From the NCBI GenBank assembly GCA_026708055.1, contig JAPOVS010000043.1, forward strand, positions 58,628-122,627: DNA of 64,000 nucleotides, in the 5' to 3' direction. Positions 26,372 through 35,331 of the stretch are shown piece after piece. How positions within the stretch are numbered: position 1 is the first letter of the stretch; each line of letters begins with the position of its first letter. The position numbers and the translations under genes were made by a program. The notes under the pieces are model-generated. The model was not told the origin of the DNA and did no database searches. It saw only the letters and a list, made by a program, of their open reading frames with translations. This DNA is from a bacterium (lineage in GTDB: Bacteria; Actinomycetota; Acidimicrobiia; Acidimicrobiales; CATQHL01).

Positions 26372-27076
26372 TCACTCAGCACGGCCCCAGCGGTGCAGAC
26401 CTTCGATGCTGCCCGTCCAGTTCTCACGATTCCCCGTCCGTTCGCGCTCCAGCGGCTCGCGCACTGCGGCGTTCAGAAGCTGTTTCAGGCGCCGGCGAGC
26501 CGCCGGGTCGGTCCGCGCGATCTCCGCCACGAGTTCGTCGCGCCGGGGTGTCGCCAGCCCCAGCCGGATGGCCTCGGTGGCATCCACCTTCCGCATCGTC
26601 AGGCACATGTCGGCCGCGGCGTGGCGCCCGACGGCGTTCACCAGTCCCCAGGCGGCGACCGCCAATCCGTGACCGGCGCCGGCGAAGCGGAACCAGGCGT
26701 CCGGCGTGACCATGCAGATGTCGGCGGCGAGGCAGAGCTGGGCGCCCCCGCCCACGGCGGCGCCGGCGACATCGGCCACGAAGATGACCGGGGAGCCGAG
26801 CATCCGCTGGTAGGTGGCGTAGAGGCGATCGGACACATCGGCCCGCTCGGCGTCGGGCAGCGTCAGGTCGGCGCCGGAACAGAACACGCGCGGGAGCGCC
26901 GAGCGCAGGACGAGCGCGGTGCAGTCCCGATCCTCGGCATCGTCGATCGCCCGGCCCAACTCGTCGAGAAAGGCATGGTCGACCGCGTTGCGGCGCGGCT
27001 CCGACGACATCAGGAACTCGGCAACCTCGGAGTGCCGGCCCAGTCTTTCTCCCGATCGGTTGCGCCCGCCGGTCAT
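26372..27076 (-). CDS. Enoyl-CoA hydratase/isomerase family protein
   Basis: The 234-residue protein has crotonase features: EPRRNAVDHAFLDEL, VFCSGADLTL (oxyanion-hole strand), the second oxyanion-hole strand VAGAAVGGGAQLCLAADICM, and AVGRHAAADMCLTMRKVDATEAIRLGLA. The residue after GGGA is Gln where Glu is common, so hydratase activity is uncertain and another crotonase reaction is possible. The start ATG at 27076 is chosen by family length; the same frame stays open upstream but reads through the neighbouring divergent hydrolase. Confidence 0.88.
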   Translation of the reverse strand: MTGGRNRSGERLGRHSEVAEFLMSSEPRRNAVDHAFLDELGRAIDDAEDRDCTALVLRSALPRVFCSGADLTLPDAERADVSDRLYATYQRMLGSPVIFVADVAGAAVGGGAQLCLAADICMVTPDAWFRFAGAGHGLAVAAWGLVNAVGRHAAADMCLTMRKVDATEAIRLGLATPRRDELVAEIARTDPAARRRLKQLLNAAVREPLERERTGNRENWTGSIEGLHRWGRAE

Positions 27077-27124
27077 GTGGTTCACGATAGATGACCTGCC
27101 GGTGGTGCCCGACGCTTGGGGGTG

Positions 27125-28036
27125 ATGGAAGTGGCGGCTGAGTTCGAGACGTCCACGCTGACGGTCACCACCGCCGACGGGGTGACATTGCACAGCGAGG
27201 CGGTCGGCAGCGGCGAGCCGATCCTTTTCGTCCACGAGTTCGCCGGCGACCACCGCACCTGGGAGCCGCAGATCAGGCGGTTCTCGCGGAGCCATCGCTG
27301 CATCACCTACGCCGCCCGCGGCTACCCGCCGTCGCAGGTCCCCGCCGATCCCGCCGCGTACTCCCAGCGGCACGCCGTCGACGACGCCGTGGCCGTCCTC
27401 GCTGCCCATTCCGTCGGGGCCGCCCACGTCGTCGGGATCTCCATGGGGGGTTTCTGCGGTCTGCACCTTGCCATGGCGCACCCCGAGCGCGTCCGGTCGC
27501 TCGTGGCGGCGGGCACCGGTTACGGCGCGCGCCCGCACGAGGCAGAGCGATTCCGCAGCGAGTGCGACGCCATCGCCGAGGTGATCGAGGGCTCGGGAAT
27601 GGCCGCGTTCGCCCGGCAGTACATGTGCGGGCCGTCGCGGGTGCAGCTGCAGAACAAGGACCCGCGCGCCTGGCAGGAGTACACCGGGTGGCTGGGCGAG
27701 CATTCGGCTGAGGGATCCGCCCACACGATGCGCGGCGTGCAGCGCGAGCGGCCGTCGCTGTACGCCCTGGAGGAGGAACTATCGGCGATCGCGGTGCCCG
27801 TCCTCGTCCTGGCGGGCGACGAGGACGACGGCTGCCTGGACACGAGCGTGTGGCTGAAGCGGGTCGTCCCGAGCGCCGGCCTGGCGGTTCTGGCCCGCTC
27901 GGGCCACACCCTGAACATCGAGGAGCCGGACCGGGTGAACACGCTCATCGCCGACTTCCTGAGCCGGGTCGCCGCCGGCGCCTGGGGGCCGCGCGACCCC
28001 CGCGCCGTCTCCGGCGCCATCACCGGCTTCTCGTAG
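27125..28036 (+). CDS. Alpha/beta hydrolase
   Basis: The protein has the alpha/beta-hydrolase pattern: GEPILFVHEFAGDHRTWEPQI (oxyanion region), nucleophile elbow GISMGG, acidic residue in LVLAGDEDD and catalytic His in ARSGHTLNIEEPD. It resembles 3-oxoadipate enol-lactonase or esterase-type members; the substrate is not clear. ATG 27125 is chosen over a TTG nine bases upstream. It is divergent from the enoyl-CoA hydratase with a 48-bp gap, so both may share a control region. Confidence 0.92.
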   Translation: MEVAAEFETSTLTVTTADGVTLHSEAVGSGEPILFVHEFAGDHRTWEPQIRRFSRSHRCITYAARGYPPSQVPADPAAYSQRHAVDDAVAVLAAHSVGAAHVVGISMGGFCGLHLAMAHPERVRSLVAAGTGYGARPHEAERFRSECDAIAEVIEGSGMAAFARQYMCGPSRVQLQNKDPRAWQEYTGWLGEHSAEGSAHTMRGVQRERPSLYALEEELSAIAVPVLVLAGDEDDGCLDTSVWLKRVVPSAGLAVLARSGHTLNIEEPDRVNTLIADFLSRVAAGAWGPRDPRAVSGAITGFS

Positions 28037-28077
28037 TCCACGGGGCCCGCCTCGGCGTCGCCAGGTAGCATCGCAAC

Positions 28078-28434
28078 GTGGGAACGTTCGACTGGCCGCT
28101 GCGTATCTCCGCCATGGACGGTCAGCACTCGGCCGACATCGAGGCGACCGTGGACACCGGCGCCGCCTACACGACCGTGCCCGCCCGCCTGTTGCGCGAT
28201 CTGGGGGTCGAGCCGTTGGGCAGCCGCAGATTCCTGCTGGCCGACGGGCGGCGAGTGGAGATGGACTACGGGCGGGCCTGGGCGACGGTGGACGGCGAGA
28301 CCGAGGTGACCTTGGTGGTCTTCGGCCCCGACGACGCGCCGGCGCTCCTGGGTGCCTACACGCTCGAGGGCCTGGCTCTGGCGGTGGACCCCGTCGAGGG
28401 GCGCTTGGTCCCCACGCACCTCATCATGTACTAG
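28078..28434 (+). CDS. Small retropepsin-like aspartic protease
   Basis: This 118-residue protein carries the retroviral-type active-site strand TVDTGAAYTTVP near residue 24, followed by RFLLADGRRVEMDYGRA and ALLGAYTLEGLALAVD, a single-domain clan AA aspartic protease pattern that must dimerise to be active. The start is a GTG at 28078. It lies between a hydrolase and an SDR in the same direction with short gaps. The biological target is unknown; such small proteins are common in bacteria but rarely characterised. Confidence 0.85.
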   Translation: MGTFDWPLRISAMDGQHSADIEATVDTGAAYTTVPARLLRDLGVEPLGSRRFLLADGRRVEMDYGRAWATVDGETEVTLVVFGPDDAPALLGAYTLEGLALAVDPVEGRLVPTHLIMY

Positions 28435-28465
28435 CTGGTTGAACGTCTGAGCGAGGGGAGAGTCC

Positions 28466-29263
28466 GTGGACCTGCAATTGACCGACAAGGCCGCCATCGT
28501 CACCGGCGGGAGCATGGGCATCGGCAAGGCGGTGGCGGAGGGCCTTGCCGCCGAGGGCTGCGATGTGGCCATCGTGGCTCGTGGGCGGGAGTTGCTGGAG
28601 GAGGTGGCGGCGGATATCGCCGCGGCCAGCGGCAGGCGCTGCGTCCCGCTGGTGGGCGACATGAGCAGCACCGACGACGTTGACCGGGTGGTGGACGCCG
28701 CCGCTGAGGCGTTCGGCGGGCTGGACATCTGCGTGCCCAACGCCGGCAGCTCGCCCGGCGGGCTCCTCGAGGAGCTGACCGACGACCAGTGGAACGCCAG
28801 CCTGCAGCTCAAGTTCATGGGCCACGTCCGGACGGTGCGCGCCGCGGTGCCGCACCTGCGGGCTCGGGGCGGCGGTTCCATCGTCATGGTGGTCGGCAAC
28901 GACGGCCTCAAGCCCTCGTACTGGGAGATGACCGCCGGCGTCGCCAACGCCGCCGACATCAACTTCGCCTCTTCGGTGGCCGAGCAGTACGGCCGCATCG
29001 GCATCCGCTGCAACACCGTGAACCCGGGCCCGGTGGCCACCACCCGTTGGGACTACCTCGAGGAGGCCATGGCCCGCGACAAGAAGATCAGCAGGGAGCG
29101 CGCCCACGAGATCACCATCGACAGCCTTCCGCTGGGGACGATCTGCACGGCCCAGCAGGTGGCCGACGTGGTCGTCTTCCTGGCATCGGACCGCGGCGGC
29201 TACATCAACGGCGCCCACATCCTCCTCGACGGAGGCCAGCGCAAGGCGCTGATGGACGTCTGA
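28466..29263 (+). CDS. SDR family oxidoreductase with degenerate catalytic residues
   Basis: The 265-residue protein has the Rossmann motif VTGGSMGIGKAVAE, VPNAGSS for NNAG, and the C-terminal CNTVNPGPVATTRWD, VVFLASDRGGYINGAHILLDGG. The active site is unusual: aligned with classical SDRs, the YxxxK motif reads AGVAN (Tyr to Ala, Lys to Asn), the catalytic Ser region reads VVGNDG, and the Asn region reads LQLKFMGH. I recall a subfamily of similar SDRs lacking the triad, so this is probably a conserved variant and not a broken gene. Start GTG 28466. Confidence 0.85.
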   Translation: MDLQLTDKAAIVTGGSMGIGKAVAEGLAAEGCDVAIVARGRELLEEVAADIAAASGRRCVPLVGDMSSTDDVDRVVDAAAEAFGGLDICVPNAGSSPGGLLEELTDDQWNASLQLKFMGHVRTVRAAVPHLRARGGGSIVMVVGNDGLKPSYWEMTAGVANAADINFASSVAEQYGRIGIRCNTVNPGPVATTRWDYLEEAMARDKKISRERAHEITIDSLPLGTICTAQQVADVVVFLASDRGGYINGAHILLDGGQRKALMDV

Positions 29264-29283
29264 GCCAAGCTCGGATCCGGCCC

Positions 29284-29308
29284 CGTCATCCCGGCGAAGG
29301 CCGGATCC
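29284..29308. repeat. Dispersed palindromic repeat, diverged copy
   Basis: CGTCATCCCGGCGAAGGCCGGATCC is a one- or two-base variant of the REP-like palindrome. It lies between the convergent SDR and AlkD-like genes and may act as a hairpin at both transcript ends. Confidence 0.75.
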
Positions 29309-29376
29309 ATGCCTGTTGGCGGCTGGGCCTTTTCCTCCACGCGCCGAGACCGGAGCCGCCCGCCGCGCTGAGAGGC

Positions 29377-30060
29377 TTACGCCGATCGCTTGTCCCGCCG
29401 CGCCCACATGCGGTCGATGTAGGCGACCGCCTCGGGGGTCTTGCAGGAGGTCTCGCCGTGGTCCACGACCACCGGGCCGATGCGCCGGGCGGCGGCGGTC
29501 GCGATCTCCCGCAGTGACTCGTTGCGGCCGCCGATGGCGATGAGGGCGCCGTTCATGCAGTGACGGACCCGGTTTGCGGCACCGCCGATGTGGGCCTCGA
29601 TGGCGCGCAGGCGCGCGTCGAAGTACTCGTCGGGTAGATCGTCGTCCTGGAGAGCCTGCTGGGCAACCAGACTCCAACCGGCGGAGGCCACCCATTCCCC
29701 GGTGCGTTCGGTCCAGTCGTCGGCGCAAGCGCCGAAGTGGGGCGTGGCGGCGATGAAGACCGCGAACTCGTCGATCAGGACGTAGTTGTCCACTTCGGAC
29801 GCCCACGCCTCGATCTCCTCGATCGCCGCCTCCGACGGGTCGGCGACGGCGAGAGCCAGCACGCGGGCGTCGTGGTTCCCGCTCGCCCACAGCGCCTGTG
29901 CCAGATCGTGATCGGGCCGGAGCTTCTTCCCCAACTTGCGCAGGTGGGCGAAACTGACGCCGAACATCGGCTCACCGACGCCGTGTCGGGCGTACACCTT
30001 CCGGTTCTGGGCGGTGCCCAGCGCCTCCAACTCCGCCAACACCTTGCCGGGATCGCTCAT
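29377..30060 (-). CDS. DNA alkylation repair protein, AlkD-like HEAT-repeat family
   Basis: The 227-residue, helix-rich protein matches the AlkD-like family: ARHGVGEPMFGVSFAHLRKLGKKL, DHDLAQALWASGNHDARVLAL, WASEVDNYVLIDEF, WTERTGEWVASAGWSLVAQQAL and IGPVVVDHGETSCKTPEAVAYI. Characterised AlkD proteins are DNA glycosylases for N3/N7-alkylpurines; many homologues are only DNA-binding or unassigned. ATG 30060 matches the family start; a longer frame extends upstream to 30156. It marks the left edge of the accessory region. Confidence 0.85.
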   Translation of the reverse strand: MSDPGKVLAELEALGTAQNRKVYARHGVGEPMFGVSFAHLRKLGKKLRPDHDLAQALWASGNHDARVLALAVADPSEAAIEEIEAWASEVDNYVLIDEFAVFIAATPHFGACADDWTERTGEWVASAGWSLVAQQALQDDDLPDEYFDARLRAIEAHIGGAANRVRHCMNGALIAIGGRNESLREIATAAARRIGPVVVDHGETSCKTPEAVAYIDRMWARRDKRSA

Positions 30061-30224
30061 GGCTCCATCTCGTGTGCCGCTCCGCCTGAGTGCGCCGTCT
30101 CGTCGTGTGGGCCGTTCCGTCCTCTGCAGACCTCTCGCCTGCACACCGGGCACCACGATATGTGATCGCCCCTGTGATCGCCGCGGCCGAGCGGCCTTGA
30201 TTCAGAGCATGAGTGCCGGGCCGG

Positions 30225-30365
30225 ACTGTTGACCACGCTCCAATCTGTGAGGTTCTTGTCGGCGAACATGTAGTGCCCCAACTCGTGTGCGAGCGTCAGG
30301 CCGCGCCGACCGACGGCCGGCTGTCGTGCACCGCCGCCCCCGCCGCGCTCGAGCAGGAATGCCGC
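30225..30365 (-). pseudogene. ImmA/IrrE-type metallopeptidase fragment
   Basis: One minus-strand frame reads FLLERGG followed by a Gly-rich stretch, then GLTLAHELGHYMFADKNLTDWSV, with the HExxH zinc motif (HELGH) in the sequence setting of ImmA/IrrE domains. No start or full-length domain surrounds it and flanking sequence is in other frames. It is a decayed fragment. Phage-repressor-cleaving and toxin-antitoxin proteases belong to this family, consistent with mobile DNA. Confidence 0.65.
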
Positions 30366-30521
30366 ACCATCGGCGCTCCGTCGACAATTCCCTCGGCGTG
30401 GAGTCGCGTAGGGGCTTGCAGAACGTGCCCTGCTGGGCGAGAATAGAGATGCCGAGAGCAGTAGCTCGAGGAAGTGGGCCCGACTCCTCTCCGGACGGTG
30501 AGCAGTCGGGCCTTGCGCTGT

Positions 30522-30811
30522 CTAACAGGTCTTCACCTCCGCGACTCGCGGGAGTATGCCAAGGTGGTCGAGTCGAGTCCGCCACGTACCGCCTCGGCCC
30601 CAAGCCCATGCGATCGCATCCGCGATCCACAGCAGAGGCTCGTCTGTGGCGCGCCGATGGACGTAGGTGAGTGGATACGCCTCTGTCCCGGCGCTCGGAG
30701 GTGACGGAGAGCCCGGCGTGCGGGTCCGAGGCTGCCGATCGGAATCAAGACTGCGCAAATGACGTACCGTCGACCTCGAATCGACTCGTCGACGAAGGCG
30801 TGCAGACTCAT
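30522..30811 (-). pseudogene. DUF3800-like protein remnant with internal deletion
   Basis: From ATG 30811 the frame reads MSLHAFVDESI, RRYVICAVLIP and LGPARRALRHL-PGQRRIH, the N-terminal pattern of DUF3800-like proteins. It then shifts into the frame that reads EPLLWIADAIAWAWGRGGTWRTRL, the family's C-terminal pattern, ending at 30522. The middle is missing. Its start overlaps the stop of the upstream fragment (ATGA), so the two once formed an operon. DUF3800 genes are often accessory or defence-associated. Confidence 0.65.
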
Positions 30812-31131
30812 CGCGGGCGACTCGCGGCCTTGCTCTTCTTGCCGTGCGGGCCGAACGGCGGCTGGAGGGTGGATAGGTTCTCTGCCGTGACGCCCTCGGG
30901 CGCGAGGGGAGCTTTGATGATATTTCGTTCCACCTTCAGCAGTCCTCGTTCTCTCAGTCCTCTTTGCCCGCGCAGGAGGGTGTCAGCGGACACGCGGTAG
31001 TAATCCGGCCCTCGCTCAGCAGGCAGCGGGAACGCATCCAGGTTGCTCAGCGCGATCATCAAGAAGGCGAGTTCGGGGAGTGAGAGAATCTCAAACCAGC
31101 GGTTCGACGGCTCGGGACCGGCGGTCCACAA
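30808..31131 (-). CDS. Hypothetical protein, possible winged-helix fragment
   Basis: The 107-residue frame contains FEILSLPELAFLMIALSNLDAF, DYYRVSADTLLRGQRGLRERGLLKVERNII, a pattern like a winged-helix DNA-binding domain (recognition helix then wing), ending in a basic tail. It begins at a TTG with no convincing ribosome site and may be the 3' end of a longer lost gene. It overlaps the DUF3800 remnant by 4 nt. Confidence 0.4.
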   Translation of the reverse strand: MWTAGPEPSNRWFEILSLPELAFLMIALSNLDAFPLPAERGPDYYRVSADTLLRGQRGLRERGLLKVERNIIKAPLAPEGVTAENLSTLQPPFGPHGKKSKAASRPR

Positions 31132-31227
31132 CGCATGAAGTCTACCCGGGAGCGACCAGCCGAGTACCTACCGGATCGGAGTCGCCGAGGGCCTCGCAGA
31201 TTCCCGTAGTCAATCTGCCCGCCACGA

Positions 31228-31593
31228 ATGAGGAGAGCGGTGGAGCATCGATCGTGGTGGATGGTCCGCCTGTGTGAGAACTCTGCTGTGGCCGTCGAGT
31301 TGGCGCTCAAGGCCTTGGGCATGCTGCACGATCTCTCGGTCCCCTCTGAGGACGCCCTGCGCTGGGCAGGCCACGACATCGACAGGTGCCTCGACCTCCT
31401 TCCCGATCTGTCGCTTGGCGTCGTTGAGGCCGTCGTGGGAGATCTCGGCCCCGAGCTTCGCACGCTGTCGGAGCCGCTTATGGCGCGCGGGCGGGAATTC
31501 GCGGGCGTGGTGGCGATGAGTTGCTCGTGCGCCACCTACTCTCCATCCATGGCTGAGACGCGGTCGGATTGGCTGGAGGTGTGTGCGAGGTGA
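31228..31593 (+). CDS. HEPN-domain protein
   Basis: The 121-residue protein reads CENSAVAVELALKALGMLHD and GHDIDRCLDLLPDLS, the two-helix pattern of HEPN domains (E/A-x-x-LK helix and GHD-x-x-x-LL helix). A clear RxxxxH RNase motif is not visible in the C-terminal helix, so it could be a non-catalytic or substrate-binding member. Its stop overlaps the GTG of the helicase gene (GTGA), so it is co-translated with it and is probably part of the same defence operon. The N-terminus is short for the family; an upstream start may have been lost. Confidence 0.7.
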   Translation: MRRAVEHRSWWMVRLCENSAVAVELALKALGMLHDLSVPSEDALRWAGHDIDRCLDLLPDLSLGVVEAVVGDLGPELRTLSEPLMARGREFAGVVAMSCSCATYSPSMAETRSDWLEVCAR

Positions 31594-34500
31594 GTTCGTT
31601 GCCGGATGCCGCCGCGACCGACAGCCCACCGACGTTCGCCGCCATCGCTGCTGGCGACCGGTTGGCCGGGGTAGTACCGAGTGCTGCCGTGACGGTTGTG
31701 GCGCTGGAGGTTCACGGGCCGGACTCGGCGACGCTCACGTATCGGACCGCCGAGGGCGGGCTGAGCGAGCGCCTGATCTCAGCCGCGGACCTCTCGGCCC
31801 TCGCCGCGGCCCCAACCTCGCGCTGGACGTTCGATGCCGACGGGGAGTTGTTCCGTCTGGCGTCTGAGGCGCGCCGGATGCGCTACGCCCATCTGGCCGA
31901 TCCGTTCGCGGCGGTGGACACGTCGAGCATTGAGCCGTATCCGCATCAGATCGATGCTGTGTACAACCGGCTGCTGCCTCAGCGCCCGGTGCGGTTCGTG
32001 CTGGCTGACGATCCCGGGGCGGGCAAGACGATCATGTCGGGTCTGCTGGTCCGGGAGCTGATGCTGCGCGGCGATGTGGAGCGGTGTCTGGTGGTGGCGC
32101 CGGGCAGCCTGGTGGAGCAGTGGCAGGACGAACTGGCCGACCGGTTCGGGCTGCGTTTCGAGGTGCTGTCTCGGGCGACGGTGGAGGCGTCGTACACGGG
32201 CAACCCGTTCGTGGAGAAGAACCTGCTCATCGCCCGGTTGGATCAGTTGGCCCGGGCTGAGGATCTGCAGGCCCGCCTGCGCGCGGTGGAGTGGGATCTG
32301 GTGATCGTGGACGAGGCCCACAAGATGGCCGCCCACAGCTACGGCGCCGAACTGAAGCGCACCAAGCGGTTCGCCCTCGGCGAGTTGCTGCGCGACCGCA
32401 CTCGGCATCTGCTGTTACTGACGGCGACGCCGCACAACGGCAAGAACGAGGATTTCTTGGCGTTCCTGTCGCTCGTGCACCCGGATCGGTTCGCCGGGCG
32501 ACTCCGTGGCCGCCCGATGCCGGACGTGAGTGACGTGATGCGCCGGCTGGTGAAGGAGAACCTCCGCACCTTCGAGGGGAAGCGTCTGTTCCCGAAGCGG
32601 TTCGCCCACAGCGCCAAGTTCGAGTTGTCCGAACCGGAGACCGAGCTGTACGGGGCGGTCACGAACTATGTGCGCACGGGCATGGCAAAGGCGGCCGACA
32701 TGGCGGATTCCGACGCCGCCGACCGTCGGCGGGGGATCATCATCGGCTTCGCCCTCGCCGGCCTGCAGCGCCGCCTGGCCTCGTCCCCGGCGGCTGTCTA
32801 TCACTCGTTGCGCCGCCGCTCCGAGCGTCTTGACGCCCAGGCCAAGGAGTTGCGCCGTCTTGCCGCCACCGGCGAACCGGTGCCGGTCGTCGGCCTGCCT
32901 CCGGGCGTGCGGCTCTCTGACCTGGAGGACTTCGACTCCGACGAGTACGACGACGCCGAGTTCGAGGAACTGGAGAACGTCTTCATCGATTCCGCGACCG
33001 CATCGGCGACTGCCGGAGAGCTCGAGGCCGAGGTGCAGGAGCTTCGCGGGTTGGTGGCGTTGGCCGACGAGGTGCGGTCCAGCGGCACCGACACGAAGTG
33101 GACCGAACTCCGGGAGTTGCTGCGCGAAGGCGACTTCGGCCGGGCCGCCGCGGCCGGCGGCTCCAATGGCAGCGGCGCCGGTGGCCCAACCGACATCGCC
33201 GCGGTCGCGGCAGGCCCCCGCAAGCTCATCGTATTCTCCGAGCACAAAGACACCCTCGACTACGTCGCCGACCGCATTCGGGCCGAGCTGGGCCGCCCCG
33301 AGGCGGTGATCACCATCCACGGCGGCGTCAAGCGCCACGACCGCCGCGAGCTGCAGGAGCGGTTCCGGGTGGATTCCACGGTGCGGGTGCTGGTGGCCAC
33401 CGACGCCGCGGGTGAGGGCGTGAACCTGCAGGTCGCCAACATGATGGTCAACTACGACCTGCCGTGGAACCCCAACCGCATCGAGCAGCGGTTCGGGCGC
33501 ATCCACCGCATCGGCCAGCAGCGGCCCTGCCACCTGTGGAACCTCGTCGCGCACGAGACCAGGGAGGGCAAGGTCTTCACCCGCCTCTTCGAGAAGATCG
33601 AGCAGCAGAAGGGCGTCTACGGCGATCAGGTCTACGACGTGTTGGGGGACTCGCACATCGGTACGTCGCTGCAGGAGTTGCTGCTCGACGCCATCCGCGC
33701 CGACGCCGACCCGGCGCAGGCGGTCTACATGGACGAGATCATCGAGGGCCAGATCGGCGAGCAACTCAAGGCCGTCCTGGAGGAGCGGGCGCTGGTGGCG
33801 AGCCTCGCCGACCCCGCGGCGAATGAGAAGATCCGCGACCTCATGGAGCACTCCAAGGCCCGCAAGCTGCAGCCCTGGTTCGTGGAAGCGTTCTTCTCCG
33901 AGGCGCTGAAGAGCTATGGCGGGCGCATCGTCGGCCGCGAGCGCGGCCGCTTCGAGATCACCCGCGTGCCCGCGGCGGTGCGCGCCCACGCCGAGGTCGC
34001 CAAGGGTCCGGTGTACGACCGCTACGCACGGGTCACCTTCGACAAGGACCACGTCCGCCTCGACGGCGCGGACCGGGCCGAGCTGATATCGCCGGGCAGT
34101 CCGCTGCTGACCGCCGTGGTCAACAAGGTCCTCGCCGACCACGGCCACACCCTCGACCGCGGTGCCACCCTCATCGACCCCGACGACCTGTCCACCGAGC
34201 CGCGCCTGCTCGTGTACCTCGACCACGCCGTCACCGACGGGCGCCACGTCGGCGGCCGCCGCCAAGTCGTCTCCCGCCGCTTCCAATACGTGGAAATCGA
34301 CCAGCACGGCACCGTCCGCGACCCCGGCGGCGAGCCCTACATCGGCTACCAGCCCCTCACCGACGAGCAGCGCGCGCTCATCGACGCCGGCCTCACCCTC
34401 GACTGGGTCGACCACACCGCCGAAGCGGCCGCCCGCGACTGGGCCATCGAACACCTCGCCGGGCCGCACCTCGAAGAGATCGCCGCCATCACCAAGGCCA

Positions 34501-35192
34501 GAGTCGAGCGGGTCCGCGAGGCCGTCCGGGAACGCCTCGAGTCCGAGATCCGCCACTGGGACGAACGCACCGAACAGATCAAGGCCACCGAACTCTCCGG
34601 CGGGAGACCGAAGATCAGCTCCGGGCGGGCCCGCGCCCGCGCCGACGACCTCGAGGCCCGCCTGGCGCGCCGCCGCTTTGAGCTCGACATGGAGGCCGAC
34701 CTCCACAGCAGCCCCCCCAACATCGTCGCCGCCGCCCTCATCATCCCCGGTGGCCTCCTCGACCGACTCGCCGGCACCCCGCCCGACCCCCAAGAGACCG
34801 CGGAGGCGATGGAAACCGACCGCCGCGCCGTCGCCGCCGTCCTCGCCGCCGAGCACGCACTCGGCCGCACCCCCGAAGCGCAGGCCCACAGCAACCCCGG
34901 CTTCGACGTCCTCTCGGTCGACCCGGCCACCGGCACCCACTACTTCATCGAGGTCAAGGGCCACCTGCCCCGCACCACCGAGATCAGCGTCAGCGCCCAA
35001 CAGGTGCAGAAGGCCCGCTCGAACCCCGACCGCTGGCGCCTCGCCGTCGTCTCGGTCCCCGACGACCCCACAGCCGAACCCGCCGTCCACTACCTCGTCG
35101 ACCCGTTCGGGGACTACACCCTCCACTTCGCCGAGAGCAAGATCACCCTCAAAGTCGCCGACCTCCTCACCGCCGCCAGCCCGCCTCGCTGA
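31590..35192 (+). CDS. SNF2-family helicase with C-terminal DUF3883-like domain
   Basis: The 1200-residue protein has SF2/SNF2 motifs in order: motif I DDPGAGKT (about residue 140; Pro replaces the usual Met/Val), motif II DEAH (about 241), motif III LTATPHNGKNEDF, a Gly-rich insertion near 530, then motif V ATDAAGEGVNLQ and motif VI QRFGRIHRIGQ (about 633-644). The C-terminal part reads NPGFDVLSVD, HYFIEVKG (about 1119) and VQKARSNPDRWRLAVVSV, a DUF3883-like domain. It likely translocates on DNA. It is the first large gene of a helicase-methylase-ATPase defence locus. The GTG at 31590 overlaps the HEPN stop; a long antisense frame opposite it is ignored. Confidence 0.93.
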   Translation: MSSLPDAAATDSPPTFAAIAAGDRLAGVVPSAAVTVVALEVHGPDSATLTYRTAEGGLSERLISAADLSALAAAPTSRWTFDADGELFRLASEARRMRYAHLADPFAAVDTSSIEPYPHQIDAVYNRLLPQRPVRFVLADDPGAGKTIMSGLLVRELMLRGDVERCLVVAPGSLVEQWQDELADRFGLRFEVLSRATVEASYTGNPFVEKNLLIARLDQLARAEDLQARLRAVEWDLVIVDEAHKMAAHSYGAELKRTKRFALGELLRDRTRHLLLLTATPHNGKNEDFLAFLSLVHPDRFAGRLRGRPMPDVSDVMRRLVKENLRTFEGKRLFPKRFAHSAKFELSEPETELYGAVTNYVRTGMAKAADMADSDAADRRRGIIIGFALAGLQRRLASSPAAVYHSLRRRSERLDAQAKELRRLAATGEPVPVVGLPPGVRLSDLEDFDSDEYDDAEFEELENVFIDSATASATAGELEAEVQELRGLVALADEVRSSGTDTKWTELRELLREGDFGRAAAAGGSNGSGAGGPTDIAAVAAGPRKLIVFSEHKDTLDYVADRIRAELGRPEAVITIHGGVKRHDRRELQERFRVDSTVRVLVATDAAGEGVNLQVANMMVNYDLPWNPNRIEQRFGRIHRIGQQRPCHLWNLVAHETREGKVFTRLFEKIEQQKGVYGDQVYDVLGDSHIGTSLQELLLDAIRADADPAQAVYMDEIIEGQIGEQLKAVLEERALVASLADPAANEKIRDLMEHSKARKLQPWFVEAFFSEALKSYGGRIVGRERGRFEITRVPAAVRAHAEVAKGPVYDRYARVTFDKDHVRLDGADRAELISPGSPLLTAVVNKVLADHGHTLDRGATLIDPDDLSTEPRLLVYLDHAVTDGRHVGGRRQVVSRRFQYVEIDQHGTVRDPGGEPYIGYQPLTDEQRALIDAGLTLDWVDHTAEAAARDWAIEHLAGPHLEEIAAITKARVERVREAVRERLESEIRHWDERTEQIKATELSGGRPKISSGRARARADDLEARLARRRFELDMEADLHSSPPNIVAAALIIPGGLLDRLAGTPPDPQETAEAMETDRRAVAAVLAAEHALGRTPEAQAHSNPGFDVLSVDPATGTHYFIEVKGHLPRTTEISVSAQQVQKARSNPDRWRLAVVSVPDDPTAEPAVHYLVDPFGDYTLHFAESKITLKVADLLTAASPPR

Positions 35193-35214
35193 AGGTCGGC
35201 TCGGCCCGTCCTCT

Positions 35215-35306
35215 GAGGCGCGTGAAACCGTCAATCAGAGGCGCGGGAAAGCGACAGTATAAGGCGTGGGGAACCGACAGTTAGAGGCGCGGGAAACCGT
35301 TAGTCG
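35215..35306. repeat. Four consecutive 23-bp direct repeats
   Basis: Units at 35215-35237, 35238-35260, 35261-35283 and 35284-35306 follow each other with no spacer. They begin with (G/A)AGGCGCG or a close variant, continue GGAAACCG and end near ACAGTTA. The array ends 26 bp before the ATG of the AAA/DUF4143 gene, so it may be an operator array, a protein-binding scaffold or a nucleation site. It is not a CRISPR because there are no spacers. Confidence 0.85.
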
Positions 35307-35331
35307 CTACGTGGGGCGGTAGGCTGACAGT

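Noticed and set aside
32415..35234. A 939-codon minus-strand frame opposite the helicase gene
   Set aside because: It is the complement of a GC-rich gene with strong third-position bias; no motif or start signal fits, while the plus strand has full SNF2 motifs.
35215..35306. Possible CRISPR array
   Set aside because: Units are contiguous with no spacers and no cas genes are nearby.
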